Shown one piece after another: positions 54,563 to 64,000 of a stretch of DNA of 64,000 nucleotides. The first letter of the stretch is position 1. Each line of letters starts with the position of its first letter. The notes below the pieces were generated by a model. The model was not told the origin of the DNA. It made no database searches and saw only the letters and a list, made by a program, of their open reading frames with translations. The stretch comes from Ochromonas danica (taxonomy: Eukaryota > Sar > Chrysophyceae > Chromulinales > Chromulinaceae). Made by a program: the position numbers and the translations under genes. The DNA lies in the NCBI GenBank assembly GCA_015146655.1, contig VKHL01000038.1:149816-213815 (forward strand). The letters run 5' to 3'.

Positions 54563-55717
54563 ATGCGAAAAGGCAACGGACAACAACGGACTCGCTCATT
54601 CATGCAAGTTTCCATTTTGATCACTTTGCTCTGTCTATTTCTAATCTCTTCATCATCCTCTCGCACAGTCTATCTTCATATTGGCCCTCATAAGACGGGA
54701 TCCACACACATACAGACTGTACTAACTTTATTCCAACCTCACCTTTCCAAACTTGGAGTATGTTGGGCAGGAAATCATACGAAAGCGCACCATGACTTTG
54801 CCAAAGCTCTCAAGTTCAACCATCCGCTGAATCATAGTGTGGAGTCAATGACGCGGATTCATTCATGCCTCCAACAGGAGCACATCATCCTCTCTTCTGA
54901 AACCTTTGACGAACTGGACGTTGCTTCCATCCGTCGCTTGGAAGCGCTTTTGCTTCGTCATAACAAGAGTCCTCAGGAGGGGAAATTGCAGATTCGTGTT
55001 GTTGCTGTCTATCGGGATTGGTTTCAATGTCTCTTTTCGGCCTATGTCGAACGGACAAAGAAGTCTCTCTCCAGACTCCGTTCTTTCTCTAATTTCTTCA
55101 CCATGCGTTATGATAGTGCTCGTGAAGGGTATGGATTGGACATATTGGGGATATTACGAAGATATGAGGAGGTCTTTGGTTTGGATGCTTTATCCCTCAT
55201 TGATTATGCTGGTACCGAGGCTGCTGGGAAAGATATTGCAGAGGTACTACTATGTGAGATAATACGAATAGATTGTCAAAATATTAGCTTTGTACAGCAA
55301 AAACGAGAAAATGAGTCTCCACCATGGAAATCGTATGAGGTGTTGGTTGTAGTACGTGATTGGGCTTTTCGACGCGGTTGTTCCGTCAATGCCAGTATTG
55401 ACAATATACAAGGCTTGGAAAAGTTGGCGAGTGAGTATGAAGGTCGGATATATGAATTTCCCATCAGAACATCTCATTTGTATCCCTTGAGAGATCTCAG
55501 TGATCGAATCCGAAGAGACTTCGATGATCGATATCGCCTGTATACTTTCTATTCCAATGCCTCCGCCGACGTGTTGAAAAGGAACAGCTTCATGGTTGAG
55601 CTATTAGACTATGACGCACTATTCAAGAACAAAAGCATGTTAGTCGAACTGGACAATCAGGTGAATAATCTGATGGCTCGAGGTATTTTCGTAGATTGTG
55701 GCAAGGTACAACAATAA
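54563..55717 (+). CDS. Golgi-type sulfotransferase family protein
   Basis: Single exon, 384 residues, starting at the first in-frame ATG. A short basic N-terminus and a membrane anchor (SILITLLCLFLISSSSS, about 17-33) give type II membrane topology. The 5'-phosphosulfate-binding loop is HIGPHKTGSTHIQ (39-51). A 3'-phosphate-binding segment is likely at VVAVYRDWFQCLFSAYVE (about 147-164), where Arg151 and Ser159 fit the usual R...S pattern. Several Asn-X-Ser/Thr sites are present, consistent with a lumenal catalytic domain. These enzymes transfer sulfate from PAPS to glycans or other acceptors; the acceptor here is unknown. A sulfated cell-wall or matrix polysaccharide is plausible for an alga. 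Confidence 0.75.
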   Translation: MRKGNGQQRTRSFMQVSILITLLCLFLISSSSSRTVYLHIGPHKTGSTHIQTVLTLFQPHLSKLGVCWAGNHTKAHHDFAKALKFNHPLNHSVESMTRIHSCLQQEHIILSSETFDELDVASIRRLEALLLRHNKSPQEGKLQIRVVAVYRDWFQCLFSAYVERTKKSLSRLRSFSNFFTMRYDSAREGYGLDILGILRRYEEVFGLDALSLIDYAGTEAAGKDIAEVLLCEIIRIDCQNISFVQQKRENESPPWKSYEVLVVVRDWAFRRGCSVNASIDNIQGLEKLASEYEGRIYEFPIRTSHLYPLRDLSDRIRRDFDDRYRLYTFYSNASADVLKRNSFMVELLDYDALFKNKSMLVELDNQVNNLMARGIFVDCGKVQQ

Positions 55718-56869
55718 TGTCGCATGTCGCGTATATCATCATCCCCTTGAACATGGTAAGTTCAGCCTTCAATGGTCGAATAGTGATGTTACCTTTGATT
55801 CTTGAAGCGTAGAATAATCCAAGAGAACAAGGTTTGTTTGGGTAGAGCACAGTAAAAATGAGAGTGCTCTAGTCTGAAATTCAGCTGGCTGAACAACATT
55901 GTAGGCATTGTTTTCATGTAGAATTGTTGTTGTGTTATTTGCTTTTCGCTATAAAGTATCCTCATTTGTATATTGTTATCCGGTTCATAGGAATGCTATT
56001 CTCGACTTGTTGATAGCGCAATGAAAGTGTGCTTCTTTATCAATAGATCTTTTAAACACTAATTGATGATTCCAACTGTTTTACAAAATCAGAAATCAAA
56101 TCAATATTGGCAAGTGATGTTATTCATGAACAAAACGTCATCATGGGGGGAAGGTCATTGCCTTCTTGTTGTCTGCTGACTTTCGGACAGACCAACACTC
56201 ATCAAACAAACACAAAAAAACAAAGCCCTTTCTTTTCTTCCTTGTCCACGATCGGCGATGTACTCCCTAACGGCAAACTACTTAAATGCAGTGCTTGCCA
56301 GAAATCGCCTCTACTCGTGTTAAGTGAACTTCTATCCTTGAGGAAATACATTTAGTTACACTCCAATTACTCAGCAAGTCAAAGATGAAGTTACCTTGAA
56401 TGATGTTGAAAGTGAAGAGAAGAAATCGATCTTGAAAGTCCAAACCCTCAACAGTAACTATTTTGTGCTCTCCCTGCTGATTACCCAGCCCATGCCACAG
56501 CTTCCAATAACAATGGTGGTGCTAATCTAAAGACGACAGTGTAAATCCAAATCTGATCTTATTGGATCCGACTAGAGCTTATCTCAAGAAATATAATCCA
56601 GTCAATTTGTTTGCCATGCAAAATAATGGCTTGTGATTGGTATGGGACCCTCAGATCACGTTTCTGCAAGAAAGTGCTTTAGATATATGCATGCATGCAT
56701 ACAGAAATAGAGATGGAACGCATCTTTCCACAAAGCAAATTGAGTAGGCAATGAAACAAAAGAAATTTGTTAAGCTCTTCATTCATAATTTACAAAACAA
56801 CAGACAAAAGCACTTCTACTGCACTTTGAGCAAGTTAAGTCCTGACTATTCAACAAGGACTTGAGGTAG
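55718..56869. other. Intergenic between convergent genes
   Basis: 1.15 kb. No intact gene; a probable decayed coding stretch at 56354-56700 is listed separately. A repeated ATGC run lies near 56688-56701. Confidence 0.45.
56354..56700 (+). pseudogene. Decayed coding sequence in shifting frames
   Basis: One frame (56354-56530) reads SYTPITQQVKDEVTLNDVES and on to KSILKVQTLNSNYFVLSLL. From about 56519 another frame reads SKDDSVNPNLILLDPTRAYL and KKYNPVNLFAMQNNGL to a stop at 56637, then continues LVWDPQITFLQESALD. The protein-like text moves between frames and crosses a stop, as expected for a decaying gene. Family not recognised; no intact reading is proposed. Confidence 0.3.
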
Positions 56870-59800
56870 CTAACGTAATTTGGTTGAAGCACCGGGTCTT
56901 TTGCCTCCTGTGCGAGTCCGTCGCTTCAACCATTCAGCCTTGATCTGCTGTTGCTTCTTTGTTAGAATTTGTTCGAGTAGTTGTTGTTCGCTTTCCTTCT
57001 TAAAACCCTCATCCACATCGCATAGTTCCATCTGCTCAGTTTGAGTCGCCATAGCTGCATCAAAGGCACCGTCCAATCGCTTCCTCATGATCGCCAAATC
57101 TGCTTCAATTGGTACAACATTCAAGTTCTCAATGTAGGTGGCAACTTCCTGCCACCAGCTACCCTCTATGAGAACATTGAATTTCTTCGCCATTACCAAG
57201 ACCTGTCTTTCCTTCGGAGAAAGCATTGCATCTGTTGATAAGACATTATTTTGGGTGTCTTCTGTCGTAGAATTCATCGCTGGACTTGACATCGCATTGG
57301 TAGATTCTGATAGGGCAAGATGAGAACGGAATGGATTACTAGCATCGGAAATATCATAAACTTCAAACAGACCTAAATGACCCATCAGTGATGCTAACAC
57401 CACGCGTTGATCACAAGCCAAAACCTTCTCACAGGTATCAACAGGAAGGTTGGTTTGTACAGCATTCCGACCTGCTAAAATAGCAGTAGCTAGTTTGTTC
57501 ACTGTCACAGATTGGGTGAACAGATCTCTCATCGTGTTCTTTCCACCCATATTAGCAGTTGTTGCAGCAAGTTCTGATCTCGTAAGAAGCACAATATTTT
57601 GTTCCTTTTCACTTTTCGGCCATATTTGATTTCCTAAAGGATGGAAAAGATCACAAATAACACCCTTGGAATTCTTGCGTTCACTACCTAAACGAGCTTC
57701 TTCATCCATCCAGGCATGACAAAGCAACAAACCAGCTGAACGTAATGTCTTCGCGCTTCGCCATACATTAGCAAATATAACCAGTTGATGATTCATCAAC
57801 AGATTGGATAGTAAGCGAAGGACTTGGAGGCGCAGGATAAAAGGTGAGGTTTCCAACAGATCCAGCAATGTGTCCACTCCTTCTAGATCGGCAAATCGTA
57901 ATTCATTCCTCTCATTACCAATGATTGCACATTGACAACAATCTAAAATTGCAATAATAACAGGACTAATCTCTCCACCATATAAATTATCTAAAGGGTC
58001 TGGTAAAGGATCTGGACTATCCTTATGAAGATTAATCTTTAATGCAGCTTTCTGTCCCACTACCGCAGGTCGTCGACTAATATATTGTCGAAGTGGTTGT
58101 AATAAGACTTGCATACCTTGATATTGTAAAACTTGTTGCTGACATTGTAAAGCATGACTCCCTGAACAAAGCTTGGCAATAATGCGCATTATTTCAGCTT
58201 GATTGATTTCATCTTCTCCTGCACCATTTCCAGGTGTTCCTTTCACTTGAGACCAGGTATTGCAATGAACAAACAATTCTAACAATGTCTCAATGATCTG
58301 ATTCTCTGCCAAACTCTTACAAACAGTGATGGAATTGCAAAGACAACGATAGACTAGAAGAAGACAATAACCTACAATCTTCTTCGCAATTGGATTATCT
58401 TGTCGAGCAAATTTGATAGCCAGAGTTAAAATACGATAAGGTCCTTCTAAACGCTCAAACTCTCCTAATACCTTTGGTGCATGTTGTAAAAGAAAGAGAG
58501 AAGCCTGTAATTGGAATTCACGGAGCTTATTGGTGGAATAACTTGCAATAATCCCTTTTGCTACACCAATACCCAACATTTCAGGACTAACATATTTGGT
58601 GGAAACTTGTAATGATGATGTCTTTGGTTTGAATCTGGAAGTACTCATTGTCATATTTTTGCGATTTACATCATCTTGAGAATAACTTTTAGATAAAGGA
58701 TCATCCCAAGGATGAACTGGTAGAAGAAATCCACTTCCCCCAGGCGAAGGACTTGGTGCAAGACTCTTTGAAGTACCAAATAGACCACCACCTTCCAAAC
58801 TAATAGAAGTAGTAGTGTTCATTGTCTTCATTCCTCCACCTCCTGCCATTGTGGTCGTTGAGTTATCAGAAGGATCAGCTTCAAGGTAAGACAGTAAACA
58901 AGGCATTAAAGGAGATGCTGCAAATGCTAGAAGGATATCATGATCATTTGTTTTCATCAATTTGGAGAGTAATAACCACACTGACTTCTTGAATTCTATA
59001 TCGACATCAGCTATTGTAGCAAAATTTCGACTGTTTGCAACATCTTGAATAAAGAATGCCCAAGGAGGTTGAGCAAATGGTTGAGGACCACGCGCAGTCT
59101 CTTCTATGCAAGAATAGGTGAGCAATATATCAACTACACCAGAGGAAAGGAAATGTCCAATAGCTTTAGGAAAGTCTGCTAATAATGTTAAGACAATGAT
59201 GACTTCATTACGACATTCTTTATCAAATTGTTTATGTCCATGTAGAAGGTAATGCATTAAGACAGTCTTGCAGACATTAGTTGCAAGTGTTATGTCCAAT
59301 ACAATATCATTTTTCATAAGAAAGTATCGTCTTTGATAATCTTCACCATGATCAGCAAGAAAGTCCTCTAGACAAGTCCACAATAAATCTAACCAAACTG
59401 GAAGACGACGATCTTGAACATCATGTAAAAAATCTTTCTGCATGATAACAAGAATTGCTCCACATAGTCCACATTCAGCACAGAAAGCAGAACTATTGGA
59501 ATGATTGGTAATATCCATAAAGAGATCTTGATAGCCTTGAGTTAATTCACGCATTGTTACAATATCTGCTTCACCCATTGGAATCATTTCACTCAACCAA
59601 GCATGATTAACTTGCTTGTTAGCAGCATTATTCGAGGAAACAATGGAGTGATGATCATCTTCTTGTTTGTCTCCTCCCACAACAGCTGGAGGCAACCCAT
59701 AAAAGGCTAATTCCTCAGCTAAAGTCATCTGCTTTATTGATTGAAAAGATGAAACACTTCCTCTTCGCACAGGGGTGAAATCTTCTGCTTCATTAGATGA

Positions 59801-60570
59801 TGATGGTAGACTATAATCCACAGCAGCAACACACTCTATGAAGTGACTCACTAAAGTCTTCAAACTATTAGAAGCACGACGAAGACGTTCTAACAGATAG
59901 TCACGTTCAATAATACGTGTATTAGAGTCTTTTTTATAGTCTATTTGCTCATGTTTGAGTAACGTGGGATCTTGCCCACCATGTAAGATACATCTTAACG
60001 TGTGTAAGATTTGCAAGTGGACAGTCGCAAAGGGCAAAGCTGGCAGTAAAGAAGTGAGTCCTTCTAGATACTCCTCTAGACTTTCTTGTCCTTGAGTAGT
60101 CAGTCTTTCAGATGACTTCCGTTCAATGAAGGCCTATTTATTGGATGAGTATAATTAGTCTAAAGCTGACAAGGTAGGTGGTAATAAAATGGGTTCAACT
60201 TACTTTCTTGCTGATGTTTAATAAGGATGAAAGAGAATACCATGCGCGTTGTTGCTTTCCTTCTTGTAACATGTCTCTCAATATGCGCATGAGCTCCACT
60301 GCATGAGGAAGATCTCCTATAGCCATTCTACACAAAACCAAATCCAACAAGTCAGTCACACCAAAGTGTTTGGAAATACTAGCTAGTCGCAGGATATACT
60401 TACCCATGTTCATGATCAGAGATCCAACTGTCTATCATATCCAGTTGATCAGATATTGTTTCCATAGGTTCTTCTAGTGGTGACAGTTCTTCATGATTAG
60501 AAGTCAATGAGAGAGAAGCTTTGGATTCTTCATCTTCTTTATCGTCATTGATGGAGATAAATTCTGACAT
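56870..60570 (-). CDS. CFAP69: CFAP69-like armadillo-fold flagellar protein
   Basis: Exons 60570-60404, 60327-60204 and 60133-56870 (introns 76 and 70 nt) give 1,184 residues, almost all helical repeats. Segments that fit CFAP69 include KKSVWLLLSKLMKTNDHDIL in mid-protein and, best, a C-terminal block: LEGVDTLLDLLETSPFIL, FANVWRSAKTLRSAGLLLCH, AWMDEEARLGSERKNSKGVI and NKLATAILAGRN. In my memory of CFAP69 the same order ('GIFLLLDLL', then 'VNAWxGKK', 'LIKLWRKEEKELGVKRDKNG') occurs at the same relative place. CFAP69 belongs to the central-apparatus C1b projection of motile cilia. The N-terminus is acidic and Ser-rich; an inserted low-complexity segment lies in the middle. Divergent from the RRM gene at 61113. 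Confidence 0.7.
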
Positions 60571-61112
60571 GACCTTCTTTCAAAATATATTCCTGATGAT
60601 GATGAAGAAGATCTAAAATCTAAATAGAAGAAAAAGATCTGAAACGATATGGCTATGTATATATATTACTGCTATTATCACTGCCAATCTCTCTCTCTCT
60701 CTCTGCCAATGCTGGAATGCATCGCAATGCTGAAACGGCCTTTAGTTTTCACGCACTACAACAATAGCTGACATTGAGCAGTTTCATTATGAGTGCGCAC
60801 TGCTTCGCTTCACTTCCTCACAACAGCGGGCTCAAACACTGCCTCTTCACACTACGCACCTCTGGGACGCTACAGTGCACTGCACAGCACATCATTGCAA
60901 GAGCAAACCGAAGGACTGACGACATAATCAATCAACACCTTGCCGCTTGCCTTTCCACAACCTATCTCTACTCTATTCTTTCTTCTATTATTGCTATAGA
61001 AGAAATTAACTATCCTTAAAGACTTGATCTTTTTTTCCTGACCACTCAAAAAAATAAATATTATTTTTATTTTCACTTTATAATCACTTACCAACAGTCA
61101 CTATTGAAAATT
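60571..61112. other. Bidirectional region between CFAP69 and RRM genes
   Basis: 540 bp with a (CT)n tract at about 60691-60704 and AT-rich DNA just before the RRM gene. No gene supported. Confidence 0.5.
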
Positions 61113-62595
61113 ATGATGTCCGATTACGCTTTCCTTCCTCAACAACAACAACAGCAATCTCATGCTCTGTATAACTTCTCTTCCCTTTCTTCTGAATCCT
61201 TGCCTTTGGCCAGAGAAGGTCAGGCTGCTGCTAACAGCCTTGCTTTTGATCATGGCATGGACGGTATTGCAGACGCAAGTCGTACTCTCTTCCTGGGAGA
61301 TCTTTCCTACTTCTGCAAGGAGGAAGACATCTGCAATCTGTTTGCAGAGTATGGCCCCATCTCGACTGTGCGTGTGAGAAGAGGAGTGACTGGAGAGTCT
61401 CTGATGCATGGCTTCGTGGCGTTGGAAACTGCGGAAGCAGCCCATCGTGCCATTGCAGCTTTGGATGGTGTGGAGTTCATGGGTCGCAACTTGAGGTGAG
61501 TGGTCTTTATTTGTTACAGTGGCGGTGACAGTGAACTAACTTCGAAATCTCTTTCTTTTTCATGACAATGATAGAGTGCAATTGAGCTCAGATGGTCAGC
61601 GTCCTGCACCAGGAGCGAAAGACAAGCTTGTGCAAGTTCATGTGAGCTTCATTTCGAAGCAAACGAGTACCTTGATCTGTGAGAAAGTGTTGCGAGAGAT
61701 TTTCTGTGCCTTCGGTCAGATCGCAGACGTGACAATCAAGAAGCACAGTGTGTTACCCAAGCAGCATCGCCAGAGTGGTTATGGCTTTGTGTACTTCTTC
61801 GAAGCTCCAGCTGCTTATCGTGCAATGCATGCATTGAAGCACAGCACTGTGCGCGAGATCACCTTGGATTGCTCGATTAGCCACAAGTCTGAGCACATGA
61901 TCAAGAATCAGCAACCTCGTCATACTGCTGTTAATCCTGCTTTGGCATCCCCTGCATCTGCTTTGTTTGCACAGTGTCATTCCTCTCCAAGAAATTTCCG
62001 CAATGACAATCCTCAGCTCGCTAACCTACGGGGTTCCAACCTTTTGATGGAGGATGGTTTACACAAGCAGACTAATGGTGTCCATCCTGGTCGCTTCTAT
62101 CCTTCTGGTGCGATTGGTTCTGGTCTCTTGGGCCAAAGTATGGAGTTTTTCGGTGCCCCACCTTCTTTCGGTGCCCCATCATTGGACACCTTGAACACAA
62201 TGCCCGCTTATGAGAGAGATGCTAACTGCTCCAAGTTCTCGGGTCTCTTTGCTCGTTCTTATGATAGTGAGAAAGTGCAAGAAGATCGTGGTTTGGGCTT
62301 TTCGTTATCTTTATCTCGCTCTTCTCCTTCTCACAGACAGCAAGGAAGTCCAGTATGGGAGTCTGGAAGTGATGACAGCTTCACCGAGCATGAATCTCCT
62401 TGTCCTGGACAAGCTTTTGGTCTTTTCCCTGTTCAAATGAAATCAAATGCTGATAACTTATCTTTTCGCTCCAGCTTGGCTAGCAGTGTAGATCAAGAAA
62501 TGGATTTGAGCTGCCCTTTCTCTTTAAATGAGGCTTTGGGCGGTTTTCACGAATTCCAGTTCCAGCAGCAGCATGCCACTTCAACTCTTTGGTAA
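61113..62595 (+). CDS. Two-RRM RNA-binding protein
   Basis: Exons 61113-61495 and 61575-62595 (79-nt GTGAGT...GATAG intron splitting an Arg codon) give 467 residues. RRM1 at about 50-125 has RTLFLGDLSYFCKEEDI and SLMHGFVALETAEAAHRAI. RRM2 at about 140-225 has VQVHVSFISKQ and SGYGFVYFFEAPAAYRAMHAL. The C-terminal 230 residues are low complexity, rich in Ser, Gly, Pro and Phe (FFGAPPSFGAPSLDTL), as in many mRNA-binding proteins. RRM2's RNP1 is clear; RRM1's RNP1 is weaker. GC is somewhat higher than in most neighbours, perhaps reflecting strong expression. A second ATG follows immediately at 61116. The specific family cannot be named. Confidence 0.8.
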
Positions 62596-63661
62596 AGCTC
62601 TTTTCTCTTATGTAGTTGAGGTGATGGCTACATTGCCTTCTTTGGGGCACAACCCTTCAGCAAATTCTACATCATTTCGAGCTACAACATGAGAAAGAAG
62701 TTTGCAATGTGTGTCCTTCGTAATCCATTCTTGGGTGGACATCAATGTTTACTTCTTTCTCTTCCTCTGACAATCCTATGATCATTTCTAACTGACTTTA
62801 TCATGAAGTATGCAATGCATTCTGAGGATGCAGTGTCTGTATATATACAAACGCCAACCTCTAGTCCACCTTTTCTCTTATGATTCATACGCCAGCCTAT
62901 ATCCCTCTCTTCTTTATCCCTCCTTGTCCTTGTAATTTATCTACTTGTCCTCTAGAGGCCAATCCTGTGGAATGTGTTGTCGTCTGTTGTTTGTGCATCA
63001 TCGTCCCTGTCCATGAAGATGAGAACGAAGGAGTTGATTGTGTTTTTCTTCGTTGGTTATGGTGCTTGTCAATATGTTACTGTCGCCTTCTTTGTTGATA
63101 AGTTATATCCTTAAAGGATGAGTTAATTGATCGTGTATATATATAGTCCATATCTCTGTGAATTGAGTGTGTGTAACAATGGGTGTGCGGTTCTCAGGTT
63201 GGACTTCGGTCTTTTAATATACCGTTTAGTTTTCGATCACGAGAGATGATTCCTCGGCGTTGCGGATTTCTCTCTCTGTTTATGATCTCGTCTGGTCTTC
63301 TTTTCTAGTGCTGTCAATTGTAATTTGTAGAGTCATTCCTCTTAAGAAAAGGTTCTTCCAAGAGCTGTTTTCTTGAGTTGTTTATGTTTGTTAAGTTCCA
63401 TTCTTTTCCATTAGAATAGCTGTTAATTAATTTTACAGCAATTCTCAAATACATTTTTCATATAGATTTGATAGTTACACCACCAAGCGTGAACAAATCG
63501 TTGATTCGATAACTCTAAAATCTGTTGACGCGAACAGAACAAATATTCTGTGCACCAACCTAATCCTGACCTCCAACCCAAGTACATTTATGAACAACAA
63601 ACACAACTTCACCAAACACAACAAGCAAAATCTAGCTGCCGCCAAGGAGACAAAAGTTGAT
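62596..63661. other. Intergenic
   Basis: About 1 kb, pyrimidine-rich after the RRM gene. Short frames show no recognisable content. Confidence 0.5.
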
Positions 63662-63733
63662 TTCCTCGTCCGGGAATCGAACCCGGCTCTCAGCCTTGAA
63701 AGGGCCATATCCTAACCGATAGACTAACGAGGA
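63662..63733 (-). tRNA. tRNA-Glu(UUC)
   Basis: Seventy-two nucleotides on the minus strand. Acceptor TCCTCGT pairs with ACGAGGA; the D-arm GTCTATCGGTTAGGAT is typical of tRNA-Glu. The anticodon loop CTTTCAA gives UUC. T-arm CGGG-TTCGATT-CCCG is standard, and the discriminator is A. The box B sequence GGTTCGATTCC is perfect. A T4 pol III terminator lies just beyond the 3' end (63655-63652). Unlike the tRNA-Pro genes it has no insertion. Confidence 0.95.
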
Positions 63734-63895
63734 GATGTTTGTGCTGCATCTTAACAAGTTATAAATAATGAATGCAATGCTGTTGGAATTGGCATGCCAT
63801 TGTCATGAAGTTGCCGTGTTGATAAAAGAAAAGAAGAAAAGAAAATGGAAAATATGTTTCCATACAAACGAATATGGTGTATAATCGAAATAAAA

Positions 63896-64000
63896 ATGAA
63901 ACCTCGAGCCAGACCTGTTAACCCGAAGCTCTATGAACACGCGAAGAGAGAGTTCGAACGTTTAAGCAAATATCTTTATCAACCTTCTACATCTCCAATT
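63896..64000 (+). CDS. Start of a small protein resembling DUF5872, cut by window end
   Basis: Thirty-five codons are visible from ATG 63896 (MKPRARPVNPKLYEHAKREF, then ERLSKYLYQPSTSPI). The opening 'KPRxRPVNPxLYExxKxE' pattern resembles small basic proteins of the DUF5872 type found in algae and their large viruses, as far as I recall. The context AAAAATGAA is favourable. Only the N-terminus can be seen, so confidence is limited. Confidence 0.5.
   Translation, partial: MKPRARPVNPKLYEHAKREFERLSKYLYQPSTSPI

Overview
The window is nuclear DNA of a unicellular eukaryote. Protein genes have short GT-AG introns (about 65-350 nt), coding exons are modestly AT-rich with many low-complexity Asn, Gln, Ser and His runs, and genes lie close together on both strands, often head to head. 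Two presequences look like targeting signals of a complex plastid. The tryptophanyl-tRNA synthetase starts with a hydrophobic signal peptide followed by Ser-Phe, and a triose-phosphate-type translocator also starts with a signal-peptide-like segment. A CFAP69-like protein implies a motile flagellum. Together these suggest a flagellate alga with a red-derived complex plastid, such as an ochrophyte stramenopile. That placement is inference, not proof.

Layout. 1-11 kb: 3' end of NOP16, an unrecognised protein, BUD22/SRFBP1 (minus), an SRSF1-type splicing factor, and a four-exon DENN-domain Rab exchange factor (minus). 11-20 kb: a plastid-type phosphate translocator, a small minus-strand gene with weak RAD51-like features, NSE2 SUMO ligase, a frameshifted minus-strand gene, a GAF / degenerate histidine-kinase-like protein, TatD nuclease and an unrecognised protein. 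21-31 kb: an ankyrin gene in which each repeat is its own phase-0 exon, then a very large IQ/C2/SAM-like protein. 31-35 kb: an unusual accessory island with three copies of a tRNA-Pro(AGG) gene carrying a 23-nt insertion in the T-loop. Two copies are 155-bp inverted repeats that bracket a bacterial-type PhnZ-like HD-domain gene and decayed coding sequence. 35-49 kb: a 2,945-residue BEACH-WD40 protein, a CDK9/12-type kinase, and an F-box-ankyrin-PHD protein. 49-64 kb: sparse sequence, a PPP1R15-like small protein, plastid/organellar TrpRS, a secreted-pathway sulfotransferase, CFAP69, a two-RRM protein, tRNA-Glu(UUC), and the start of a small DUF5872-like gene.

The genes do not form a single pathway. 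Common themes are ribosome biogenesis (NOP16, BUD22), splicing and transcription (SRSF1, CDK, RRM protein), membrane traffic (DENN, BEACH), genome maintenance (NSE2, TatD) and organelle function (TPT, TrpRS). The most unusual items are the tRNA-Pro T-loop insertion, the exon-per-repeat ankyrin gene, the F-box-Ank-PHD fusion and the bacterial PhnZ-like gene inside the tRNA-bracketed island. All exon joins were made by eye from splice signals and reading-frame continuity; no database search was possible.
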